Translations under genes and position numbers: made by a program
The notes under the pieces: model-generated
The model's database searches: none
Told to the model about the DNA's origin: nothing
Seen by the model: only the letters and a program-made list of their open reading frames with translations
In this document: positions 1 through 6,673 of the stretch, in pieces
Numbering within the stretch: the first letter of the stretch is position 1
Layout of the letters: each line of letters opens with the position of its first letter
DNA from: JBIOWF01 sp044868295
GTDB taxonomy: Bacteria > Actinomycetota > Actinomycetes > Streptosporangiales > Streptosporangiaceae
NCBI GenBank assembly: GCA_044868295.1
Contig: JBIOWF010000245.1
Coordinates: 1 to 9,416, forward strand
Direction: 5' to 3'
Length of the DNA: 9,416 bases

Positions 1-294
1 AACCCCGTCGACGCGATCATGCTCATGGACTTCTTCTACGACCCGCAGGTCGCGGCGCACCTCGCCGAGTACATCAACTACGTCACCCCGGTGCCGGCGG
101 CCAAGGAGATCATCGTCGCCGACGCCGCGAAGGCGACGGGCGGCGACAAGGCGCTGCTGACCACGGTGTCCACCAGCCCGCTGGTGTTCCCGGCCGAGGC
201 CGACTACGCCAAGCTGCGCACCTACCGGGTCTTCAAGAACACCGCGGAGCAGAAGCAGTACGAGAACATCTTCCAGTCGATCACGACGGCATGA
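1..294 (+). CDS. Polyamine-type ABC transporter substrate-binding protein, C-terminal part
   Basis: The reading frame is open from base 1 to a TGA at 292-294, giving 97 residues, so the gene begins upstream of the window. The visible part contains the segment DFFYDPQVAAHLAEYINYV, followed by a conserved VTPV segment and a C-terminal stretch ending VFKNTAEQKQYENIFQSITT. This pattern is typical of the last helical lobe of PotD/PotF-like binding proteins. These lipoproteins capture spermidine, putrescine or related substrates outside the membrane and deliver them to the PotB/PotC channel. Two permease genes follow on the same strand, which supports the assignment. The true ligand cannot be judged because the main binding-pocket residues lie outside the window. 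The signal peptide and lipobox would also be upstream. Confidence 0.87.
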   Translation, partial: NPVDAIMLMDFFYDPQVAAHLAEYINYVTPVPAAKEIIVADAAKATGGDKALLTTVSTSPLVFPAEADYAKLRTYRVFKNTAEQKQYENIFQSITTA

Positions 295-311
295 GCATGC
301 GGGCCGAGGGG

Positions 312-327
312 CGCGGCGCATGCCGCG
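312..327 (+). repeat. Stem-loop in the binding-protein/permease spacer
   Basis: Arms CGCGGC and GCCGCG (6 bp, perfect) flank a GCAT loop, 18 bp after the binding-protein stop. A second, bulged pairing is possible with CCGCGG at about 337-342. In ABC operons, stem-loops at this position often protect the upstream binding-protein mRNA or reduce read-through into the permeases. That role is inferred here. There is no T-tract, so it is not a standard intrinsic terminator. Confidence 0.4.
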
Positions 328-350
328 AACGCCGTTCCGCGGTGCCAGGC

Positions 351-360
351 GGGGAGGAAG
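351..360 (+). promoter_or_regulatory. Ribosome binding site deciding the potB start
   Basis: The purine-rich GGGGAGGAAG ends one base before the ATG at 362. An in-frame ATG at 320 would add 14 residues (MPRTPFRGARRGGS) but has no comparable site and lies inside the 312-327 stem-loop. The start at 362 is therefore preferred. Confidence 0.7.
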
Positions 361-361
361 C

Positions 362-1225
362 ATGAGCAGGGTGAGAGCGGCGCTGACGCCGTACGCGCTG
401 ATCTTTCCAGGCGGCATCTGGCTCCTGATCTTCTTCGTCGTGCCCACGGTCGTCATGCTGTCGCTCTCACTGCAGACCGGCAACGTGGTCGACGGCTACG
501 CGTTCACCTGGAGCTGGGGGAATTACGTCGAAGCCGTGACGAAGTACCACGACCAGGTCGTCAGGTCGCTGGTGTACGGCCTGGCCGCGACGGCGATCCA
601 GCTCGTCATCGGGTTCCCGGTGGCGTACTGGATCGCCTTCAAGGCCGGCAGCCGCAAGTCGATGTACCTGTTCATGCTGCTGCTGCCGTTCCTCGTCTCG
701 TTCGTGCTGCGGACGATCTCGTGGCAGTTCTTCCTCTCGGACAACGGCATGCTGCTCGGCCCGCTGAAGAGCATCGGGCTCGTCCCGGCGGACTTCCACA
801 TCCTGGCCACCAGCGTCGCCGTGATCGGCGGCCTGGCGTACAACTTCCTGCCGTTCATGGTGCTGCCGATCTATGTGGCGCTGGAGCGGATCGACCCGCG
901 GGTCCTGGAGGCGGCCAACGACCTGTACGCCAGCAAGTTCCAGACGTTCCTGCGCGTCGTGCTGCCGCTGTCGCTGCCCGGCGTGTTCGCCGGCGTTCTC
1001 ATGACGTTCGTGCCCGCCAGCTCGGACTACGTGAACGCGTCGGTGCTCGGCGGCACGAGCAACACGATGATCGGCAACGTCATCCAGAACCAGTACCTGG
1101 TCAACCAGGACTATCCCATCGCCTCCGCCCTGTCGTTCACGCTGATGGCCCTGCTGCTGACCGGCATCTTCCTGTACGCGAGGGCGCTCGGCACCGAGGA
1201 CGTGCTGGAGGTGGCGGGACGATGA
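362..1225 (+). CDS. potB: Polyamine-type ABC transporter permease, PotB-like
   Basis: This is a 287-residue inner-membrane permease that would form half of the transport channel for a spermidine/putrescine-type importer. Hydrophobic segments lie at about 11-37, 68-94, 101-121, 147-173, 204-222 and 255-273, the usual six-helix topology. The cytoplasmic EAA loop that contacts the ATPase is visible from residue 183 (EAANDLYAS...F...VLPLSLPG), with the conserved glycine at 207. The family usually has DLGAS where this protein has DLYAS, a mild departure. The start is set by GGGGAGGAAG just upstream. The stop overlaps the next gene's ATG in an ATGA, implying translational coupling with the second permease. 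The ATPase gene is not in the window and is presumably upstream. The substrate is inferred from family resemblance only. Confidence 0.88.
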   Translation: MSRVRAALTPYALIFPGGIWLLIFFVVPTVVMLSLSLQTGNVVDGYAFTWSWGNYVEAVTKYHDQVVRSLVYGLAATAIQLVIGFPVAYWIAFKAGSRKSMYLFMLLLPFLVSFVLRTISWQFFLSDNGMLLGPLKSIGLVPADFHILATSVAVIGGLAYNFLPFMVLPIYVALERIDPRVLEAANDLYASKFQTFLRVVLPLSLPGVFAGVLMTFVPASSDYVNASVLGGTSNTMIGNVIQNQYLVNQDYPIASALSFTLMALLLTGIFLYARALGTEDVLEVAGR

Positions 1226-2049
1226 GCACGCTTGTGGAAGAGCCGGTACGCGAGGCCCGCCCGCCCCGAAGGCATCTCTTCAAGGGGCGCTGGCTGCAGA
1301 TCTACACCTGGCTGGTGATCGGCTGGCTCGTGCTGCCGATCGCGGTGATGATCATCTTCGGGTTCAACGACACCCGTGGCAGGTTCAACACCACCTGGCA
1401 GGGCTTCACGTTCAAGTGGTACGGCAAGCTGTTCGAGATCGACGACCTCACCCAGGCCCTGGTGAACTCCATCCTCATCGCGGTGCTGACGATGCTGATC
1501 GCCGGTGTGCTGGGGTCGCTCATCGGGCTGGCGCTCGGCCGCTACCGCTTCCGCGGGGCCGGCGCGATGAACCTCGTCATGTTCGCCGCCATCGCCTGCG
1601 CGGAGATCGTGATGGGCGCCTCCCTGCTGTCGCTGTTCGTCACCATCGCCGTCCCGCTCGGCTTCTGGACGATCGTGATCTCCCACGTCATGTTCTCGAT
1701 CTCCTTCGTGGCCGTCACCGTGCGGGCCCGGGTGATGACGCTGGACTCCTCGCTGGAGGAGGCGGCCCGGGACCTCGGCGCGGGCACCTGGGACACGTTC
1801 CGCCTGGTCACGTTCCCCATGATCTTCCCGGGAGTGCTGGCCGGTTCGATGCTGGCGTTCGCGCTGTCGATCGACGACTTCGTGATCACCAACTTCAACT
1901 CCGGCGGCACGGTCACGTTCCCGCTGTGGATTTGGGGCGCCACCCGCGTGGGCATCCCGCCGCAGGTCAACGTGATGGGAACGCTGATCTTCGCGGCTGG
2001 TGTACTGCTCGCGGTGGGGAACGCCGTCGTCGCCCGCCGCCGCGGCTAG
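1222..2049 (+). CDS. potC: Polyamine-type ABC transporter permease, PotC-like
   Basis: This 275-residue protein is the second channel subunit of the importer. A positively charged N-terminus (RPPRRHLFKGR) precedes the first membrane segment at about 27-47. Further segments lie near 82-106, 115-140, 147-167, 202-220 and 250-270. The EAA loop is textbook: EEAARDLGAGTWDTFRLVTFP from about 179, followed by PGVLAG. The segment LSIDDFVITNF near 215-225 is characteristic of PotC and YdcV proteins. The start codon overlaps the potB stop (ATGA), so its translation is probably coupled. The protein ends normally in a basic tail (VVARRRG). Its TAG stop is followed with no spacer by the truncated oxidoreductase, in the same frame. 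This suggests a deletion endpoint at or next to the potC stop. Confidence 0.89.
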   Translation: MSTLVEEPVREARPPRRHLFKGRWLQIYTWLVIGWLVLPIAVMIIFGFNDTRGRFNTTWQGFTFKWYGKLFEIDDLTQALVNSILIAVLTMLIAGVLGSLIGLALGRYRFRGAGAMNLVMFAAIACAEIVMGASLLSLFVTIAVPLGFWTIVISHVMFSISFVAVTVRARVMTLDSSLEEAARDLGAGTWDTFRLVTFPMIFPGVLAGSMLAFALSIDDFVITNFNSGGTVTFPLWIWGATRVGIPPQVNVMGTLIFAAGVLLAVGNAVVARRRG

Positions 2050-2862
2050 GTCGATCCGGGCCCCTTTCCGCACGGCCTGCGGCTCGGCGTGCGGATCTTC
2101 GAGCGTACGCCCGCCCGGACCCTGCGGGACGAGGGCGAGCAGCTCGTCCTGGACACGCCCCACGGGACGGTGCGGGCCCGCCAGGTAGCGCTCGGCACCG
2201 GCGTCTTCCCCCCGCTGCTGCGCCGGCTCCGGCACTTCCTCGTCCCGGTGTACGACTACGCGCTGATGACCGAGCCGCTGTCGGTCGCGCGGCTGGCCGC
2301 GATCGGCTGGCGGAACAGGCAGGGCATCGGCGACTCGGCCAACCAGTTCCACTACTACCGGCTCACCGACGACAACCGGATCCTGTGGGGCGGATACGAC
2401 GCCGTCTACCACAACGGCGGCCTGATCAAGGAGGAGTACGACCAGCGGGACGCCACCTTCGAGACCCTCGCGAAGCACTTCTTCACGACGTTCCCCCAGC
2501 TCGCCGGTCTGCGGTTCAGCCACCGCTGGGGCGGGGTGATCGACACGTGCAGCCGCTTCAGCGCCTTCTTCGGCACCGCGTACGGCTCCCGCCTCGCCTA
2601 CGCCGTCGGCTACACGGGTCTCGGCGTGGGGGCCACCCGGTTCGGGGCGAACGTGATGCTGGACCTGCTCGGCGGCCATCCCACCGAGAGGACCGAGCTG
2701 CGCATGGTCAGGAGGACGCCGGTGCCCTTCCCGCCCGAGCCGCTCAGGTCGGGGGTCATCCAGCTCACCCGCTGGTCGATCGCGCGAGCGGACGCCCACC
2801 AGGGGCGCCGCAACCTCTGGCTGCGCACCCTGGACGGCCTCGGCCTCGGATTCGACTCCTGA
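2050..2862 (+). pseudogene. 5'-truncated FAD-dependent amine oxidoreductase (gamma-glutamylputrescine oxidase-like)
   Basis: About 270 codons are open from immediately after the potC stop to TGA at 2860-2862. They match the C-terminal half of DadA/PuuB-type flavin oxidoreductases: DYALMTEPLS, a substrate-domain stretch ILWGGYDAVYH, the segment GVIDTCSRFSAFFGTAYG, and the FAD-contacting GYTGLGVGATRFG near the end. Family members are about 450-470 residues and begin with an N-terminal GxGxxG FAD-binding fold, and that half (about 190 residues) is absent. The first codons read VDPGPFPHGLRLGVRIFERT. They resemble the internal family stretch VDPxxLAxGLRxAC..LGVRI with a few residues missing and some family-like residues appearing only in another frame, so the junction is also scrambled. 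A GTG at 2089 lacks a ribosome site. The intact ancestor probably oxidised an imported polyamine or its glutamylated form. The product is likely non-functional. An assembly misjoin cannot be excluded. Confidence 0.8.
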
Positions 2863-3033
2863 GATACGGAGCAGGGCCCGAGCACCCGGCAGTGGGGCGG
2901 CCGCGCCCGGTGGGCATCCGGCGGAGCACGGCTGGACGAGGAGGCGTGGCCGGTCGTCCCCGCCTACGCCCTCACTGACGCCGTGACCGCGCCGGACCGA
3001 GGTCGCGGCCGGACCGGCTCGTTCCGCCGGGTT
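2863..3033. other. Spacer between convergent units, no gene recognised
   Basis: This 171-bp gap separates the oxidoreductase remnant (+) from the phosphotriesterase-like gene (-). It holds a 9-bp direct repeat GCCGGACCG at 2991-2999 and 3008-3016, and a weak hairpin GGGCG/CGCCC at 2895-2908. No T-rich intrinsic terminator is visible for either unit. The + frame stays open across the gap, but I see no recognisable protein in it. Confidence 0.5.
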
Positions 3034-3915
3034 TCAGTGATCGAGACCGGCCAGCCAGCGAATGGGGTTCCGCTCGGTGATCAGGCGGATGGTGCCCTCG
3101 TCGACGCCCGCCTCGCTCAGAGCGGGCAGGACGTCGCGGAACAGCCGCGCGTACCCGTGGCCTCCGTAGGCCTCGATGTGCGACTGGCGGGACACTCCGC
3201 TGCTGAGCAGCACCCGGTCGGCGTGCCCGGCCTCAAGCAGCGCGAGCACGTGCTCGGGGTCGGTGACACTCACATATGAGCCCCACTCGGCGATCTTGCG
3301 CTGGACCAGCGGATCGGCCGTCCTGGCGCTCACCCGCTTGGCGGGAACCCCCGACGTGAGGAGGATCTCCATCGTACCGAGACCCTCGGTCGCGACGGGG
3401 AGATCCGTCCGGAGGGAGGCCCGGGCGACGGCCAGGACCGCGCGTTCCTCGGCTTGGGTCGGGGCCTCGCCCCAGGTGGCGGCGACGATGAGGCCGGGCC
3501 GCGAGCTCGTGCCCTCGAGGCCCGCGCCGATGTCTTTGAGCAGCTCGGCCGTGAGCTCGTCGACGCCGTAACGGCGGATCGGCTCGGCCGAGAAGGGCTC
3601 CGCCGCGTAGCCGGTCGAGGCGACCACGGAGATCCTGCTGCTCACCGCGATGCGGGCGAGGGCGGCGGGGTCGCGCGCCATGCCGAGGCAGCTGTGGTCG
3701 ACCACCAGGTTCAGCGCGTGGTCCAGGCCGAGCTTCTTGAGCTCGGCCGTCACATGCGTCTCCTCGTCGAGCCAGCGGAAGGGGTCGGACTCGACGCCCA
3801 CACCCCAGCGCGTATCGGTGCGCAGGTGCTCGTGCGGGAGCACCGGCCCGTCGAACGCGGAGACGGGCATGGCGCCGGTGACGGTCTGGATGCGGGGAAA
3901 CTGCGCCTCGGACAT
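3034..3915 (-). CDS. Phosphotriesterase-family protein with degenerate metal site
   Basis: This is a 293-residue protein of the phosphotriesterase (PTE) branch of the amidohydrolase TIM barrels. Family marks are LPHEHL (27-31, first-strand HxH H28/H30), VVDHSCLGMARDPAALARIA (71-90), VVASTGYA (97-104), and the C-terminal VDEGTIRLITERNPIRWLAG. Active PTE members bind two metals through this HxH, a carboxylated lysine (or glutamate), two histidines and an aspartate. In this protein those later positions align with V144, E177, T199 and G240, all confirmed at codon level, so the binuclear centre is probably not formed. Length is near normal for bacterial PTE homologues (about 300-330). It may be a non-catalytic binding protein or use a different site. 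It lies 52 bp downstream of the dikinase gene on the same strand and may be cotranscribed. There is no clear ribosome site before the ATG at 3915. Confidence 0.8.
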   Translation of the reverse strand: MSEAQFPRIQTVTGAMPVSAFDGPVLPHEHLRTDTRWGVGVESDPFRWLDEETHVTAELKKLGLDHALNLVVDHSCLGMARDPAALARIAVSSRISVVASTGYAAEPFSAEPIRRYGVDELTAELLKDIGAGLEGTSSRPGLIVAATWGEAPTQAEERAVLAVARASLRTDLPVATEGLGTMEILLTSGVPAKRVSARTADPLVQRKIAEWGSYVSVTDPEHVLALLEAGHADRVLLSSGVSRQSHIEAYGGHGYARLFRDVLPALSEAGVDEGTIRLITERNPIRWLAGLDH

Positions 3916-3921
3916 GACTGG

Positions 3922-3927
3922 ACATTA
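3922..3927 (-). promoter_or_regulatory. Possible -10 element for a leaderless transcript of the PTE-like gene
   Basis: On the minus strand TAATGT ends six bases before the ATG at 3915, so transcription would start at or near the A of the start codon. TANNNT at this distance is the usual pattern of leaderless genes in actinobacteria, and no Shine-Dalgarno sequence is present. A good -35 is not visible. A second A/T-rich hexamer, TATACA, lies at 3940-3945. Confidence 0.3.
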
Positions 3928-3967
3928 GCCGATGGTTTGTGTATAGCGGGCTTAACCCGGCATTTCT

Positions 3968-6610
3968 TTACCTTGGATCGCGATTGGGATCGTCAACGGT
4001 CACTGTTCCCATCGTGCCATCGACGGTGATCTTCTGTCCTGTGGTGATGCGCTCGGTCGCCCCGTGCACCCCGACCACGGCCGGGATTCCGTACTCGCGG
4101 GCCACCACGGCACCGTGCGAGTTCGCCCCGCCCATTTCCATCACGAGACCGCCCGATGTGAGGAAAAGCGGGGTCCACCCGGGATCGGTCGAAGGCGCGA
4201 CCAGGATCTCGCCCGGCTCCAGATGCGCCCCGACCGGATCGAGCACCACTCTCGCGACACCCGTCACCGTCCCGGCGGACGCCGCGGTGCCGTGCAGCCC
4301 GTCCCCGCGTGCGGTCCCGCGGGCCACCGCCTCCGGCTCGGTGCCGTCGGACAGCAGCACGCGCGGGACGTGCCGCCGCCGCAGCTCCCTTTCGTACGCC
4401 TCCCGGCGCTCGGCGACGAGTGCCCGCTGGTCTGTGCCGTCGAGCGCGGCCCGCGCCTCGACGAGGGTGAGGAAGAAGATGTCGCCCGCGTCCGTCACGG
4501 TTCCCATCGCCGCGAGCTCCTCGCCCACGGCGGCCAGTTCGCGGCGCACGGCCGCGAGGAGGAGGACGATCGAGAACTTCGGCAGCTCCCTGATCCCCCC
4601 GAGGGCGCGGGCGCGACCCAGGGCGAACCGGACGAACCGGCCCCGCACGCCGCCCACCCGGGAGCCCAGCTCGTCGATCATCCTGGTGGCCTCACGCGCG
4701 CCCCGCTCGAACACCCGGTCCGGCGCGAGGTCCGGATCGTCCAGCCGCAGGTAGTTGGCGAGCACGCCGATCACGTGTGCCGGATCTTCCGACCAGCGGG
4801 GCAGTCCGAGGTCGATCTCGGCGACCGCGCGGTGGCCGTAGCGCTGGAGGAACTCCGCGAGACCCTGCTCCGCCACCGGCGGCAGGGGACGCTCCGCCAG
4901 CCGCTCCGGCGTGATCCCGTCCGCGCGCAGCCGCTCCGCCAGGTGCCACAGGGCCAGGTCCATCTCCGTCGTGACGTTGTGCGGCATGCCGCGCAGGACG
5001 GTCGGCAGCTCGCCGGGCCTGGCGTTGTCGCCGAGCAGCCGTGCGGCCAGGCCGAACATCAGGAACCCGGCGGCGGCGCCGGGCAGGATCCGCGGCGCGA
5101 GCGGGATGGCCTCGGTCGCCAGGATGCGCTCGGCGTGGTCGAGTCGCTGGGCGGCGGTGAGCCGGGCGGGCAGCGCCAGACGCGTGCGCAGCCGTACCTG
5201 CTCCCGCTCGGCCCGGCGATGCGCCGCGCCCGGCCGGATGATCGCTTCGAGGATGTGCGGCGGGATCCGGTAGCGGAATCCCACACGCGTGGCCCGGCGC
5301 AGGAACGGGAGCCAGGACCGCTGGATCACGCTCAGCCGGGGGTCGTCGAAGAGCCCGCGCATCACGGTCGCCGAGCGTGCCTCCATGAGGTCCAACACAC
5401 GTGGGACCAATGTCCGGCCGACCCGGCTGCGCAGGACCCCGGTGAGGTCGACGAAGAGCCGCTGGCCCGGGTCGGCGAAGCGGGAGGGCCCCGCCAGCCG
5501 GTCGGCCGCCGGGGAGCCGAACAGCTCCGCCACGCCCGAGCCGAGCACCCGGAACGCCGACGTGCCCATGGGAGTGATCGGCCGGTAGAGGCCCTGAGCC
5601 AGGCTGAAGCAGAAGTAGACGCGCAGGTTCCGGCCGCCCTCGGGGACGGGGTAAAGCGTGGTGATCGGCCGGGCCTGGGTCAGCCAGAACGCGCCTGACG
5701 CGTCCAGCGCCCACTCCGTGTCCTGAGGACTGCCGTAGTGGCTCTCGACCCGTTCGCCGAGCCGCGCGAGCTCCAGGACCTGCTCGTCGGTGAGGCAGGC
5801 GGCGTCCGAAGCGGAGCCCTGGACCTGCTCGGTCCCGCCACCGGGCAGGGAGCGAACGGCCAGCCGCTTGTCACCGATCCGCCGCTCGACGACGCGGCCG
5901 TCGGATACGACGAAGTGGTCGGGGTTGACCGCGCCGGAGACCACGGCCTCCCCGAGGCCGGGGCTGGCGTCGATCACCGCCTGGCGGCGGCGGCCCGTGA
6001 CCGGATTCGCGGTGAACATCACCCCCGCGACCTCGGACTGCACCATGCGCTGGACGACGACGGCGAGCCGGACCGACCGGTGGTCGATCCCGTTCGCCTC
6101 CCGGTAGGCCACGGCCCGGTCGGTCCACAGCGACGCCCAGCAGCGGCGGACCGCGTCGAGCACGGCGTCCCTGCCCATGACGTTGAGGAACGTGTCCTGC
6201 TGGCCGGCGAAGCTGGCGTACGGCAGGTCCTCGGCGGTCGCGGAGGAACGCACGGCGACAGGCTCGTCGGCGTCGTACGCTCCGATGGCGGCCACGATGT
6301 CGGCGGGGACCGGAGCGGCGAGGATCAGCTCGCGCATCCTGGCGGCCAGTCCGCCGGTCTCGGCGGCCACGGCGAGGACCTCGTCGGCTCCGGCCAGGCC
6401 GGCGACGCGGCGATAGGCCTCGGTCGTGACGCAGAAACCCTGGGGGACCGGCAGCCCGGCGCAGGTCAGCACGCCGAGGTTGGCCGCTTTGCCGCCGACG
6501 AGTGGCAGCAGGTCTGGCCCGATTTCCTGAAATTTCAGGATCAGAGGTGCCGTGGAAGGCCTGTGGGCCTCGTCCGACATCGCCGTGACATCGCGGTCGA
6601 TGGTGTTCAT
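3968..6610 (-). CDS. Rifampin-phosphotransferase-like dikinase (ATP-grasp / PEP-utilising)
   Basis: This 880-residue protein has the domain order of rifampin phosphotransferases: an N-terminal ATP-grasp region (about 22-320), a middle domain (about 325-765) and a C-terminal swivelling phosphohistidine domain (about 775-875). Visible ATP-grasp marks are VGGKAANLG (K41), AVRSSATAEDLPYASFAGQQ (R121), E299 in DTEW and LTQARPITTLYP (Q312, R314). The catalytic histidine is H832 in GGANSHGAVVAREYGIPAV. PEP synthase and PPDK instead place the His domain centrally and end in a TIM barrel, which is absent here. Rifampin phosphotransferases use ATP to phosphorylate the drug at C21, releasing AMP and phosphate. 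The substrate here is unknown. I recall GGLMTHG around the catalytic His in characterised enzymes, versus GGANSHG here, and I see no rifamycin-associated element upstream. A related dikinase acting on another small molecule is equally possible. GAGGAG lies 8 bp before the ATG. An alternative start is M11. Confidence 0.83.
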   Translation of the reverse strand: MNTIDRDVTAMSDEAHRPSTAPLILKFQEIGPDLLPLVGGKAANLGVLTCAGLPVPQGFCVTTEAYRRVAGLAGADEVLAVAAETGGLAARMRELILAAPVPADIVAAIGAYDADEPVAVRSSATAEDLPYASFAGQQDTFLNVMGRDAVLDAVRRCWASLWTDRAVAYREANGIDHRSVRLAVVVQRMVQSEVAGVMFTANPVTGRRRQAVIDASPGLGEAVVSGAVNPDHFVVSDGRVVERRIGDKRLAVRSLPGGGTEQVQGSASDAACLTDEQVLELARLGERVESHYGSPQDTEWALDASGAFWLTQARPITTLYPVPEGGRNLRVYFCFSLAQGLYRPITPMGTSAFRVLGSGVAELFGSPAADRLAGPSRFADPGQRLFVDLTGVLRSRVGRTLVPRVLDLMEARSATVMRGLFDDPRLSVIQRSWLPFLRRATRVGFRYRIPPHILEAIIRPGAAHRRAEREQVRLRTRLALPARLTAAQRLDHAERILATEAIPLAPRILPGAAAGFLMFGLAARLLGDNARPGELPTVLRGMPHNVTTEMDLALWHLAERLRADGITPERLAERPLPPVAEQGLAEFLQRYGHRAVAEIDLGLPRWSEDPAHVIGVLANYLRLDDPDLAPDRVFERGAREATRMIDELGSRVGGVRGRFVRFALGRARALGGIRELPKFSIVLLLAAVRRELAAVGEELAAMGTVTDAGDIFFLTLVEARAALDGTDQRALVAERREAYERELRRRHVPRVLLSDGTEPEAVARGTARGDGLHGTAASAGTVTGVARVVLDPVGAHLEPGEILVAPSTDPGWTPLFLTSGGLVMEMGGANSHGAVVAREYGIPAVVGVHGATERITTGQKITVDGTMGTVTVDDPNRDPR

Positions 6611-6618
6611 CGCCCTCG

Positions 6619-6624
6619 CTCCTC
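6619..6624 (-). promoter_or_regulatory. Ribosome binding site of the dikinase gene
   Basis: GAGGAG on the minus strand is 8 bases from the ATG at 6610. This fixes the start there rather than at the in-frame ATG ten codons downstream. Confidence 0.7.
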
Positions 6625-6644
6625 AGTTGTCCGCTACTTCACGC

Positions 6645-6673
6645 AGCATAAACTCATCAAGCGTTGAAATCAA
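6645..6673 (-). promoter_or_regulatory. Housekeeping-type promoter of the dikinase gene with overlapping palindrome
   Basis: On the minus strand TTGATT (6673-6668) and TATGCT (6650-6645) are separated by exactly 17 bp. This is close to the vegetative consensus and stands out in such GC-rich DNA. Transcription would begin near 6638, leaving a leader of about 28 bases that holds the GAGGAG site. A small inverted repeat, GTTGA-TT-TCAAC (6663-6674), covers the -35 and could be an operator half-site or chance. Confidence 0.6.

Noticed and set aside
1111..2799. Very long minus-strand open frame opposite potB, potC and the oxidoreductase remnant
   Set aside because: Its translation is low-complexity (R, H, P, E and G rich), as expected opposite GC-biased codons. 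The plus-strand proteins have clear family motifs.
2089..2862. Intact 257-residue oxidoreductase starting at GTG 2089
   Set aside because: There is no ribosome site at the GTG, the family-like sequence continues upstream of it, and the FAD-binding half is missing. A truncated pseudogene fits better.
2983..3279. Small plus-strand ORF starting at GTG 2983
   Set aside because: It runs through the spacer into the antisense of the PTE-like gene. It has no family resemblance and no convincing ribosome site.
4064..5698. Plus-strand open frame of 544 codons opposite the dikinase
   Set aside because: The composition is rich in A, R, G and P with no recognisable motif. The minus-strand dikinase explains the codon bias.
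3968..6610. Phosphoenolpyruvate synthase or pyruvate phosphate dikinase
   Set aside because: Those enzymes have the phosphohistidine domain in the middle and a C-terminal TIM barrel. Here the His domain is at the C-terminus and no TIM-barrel motifs follow.
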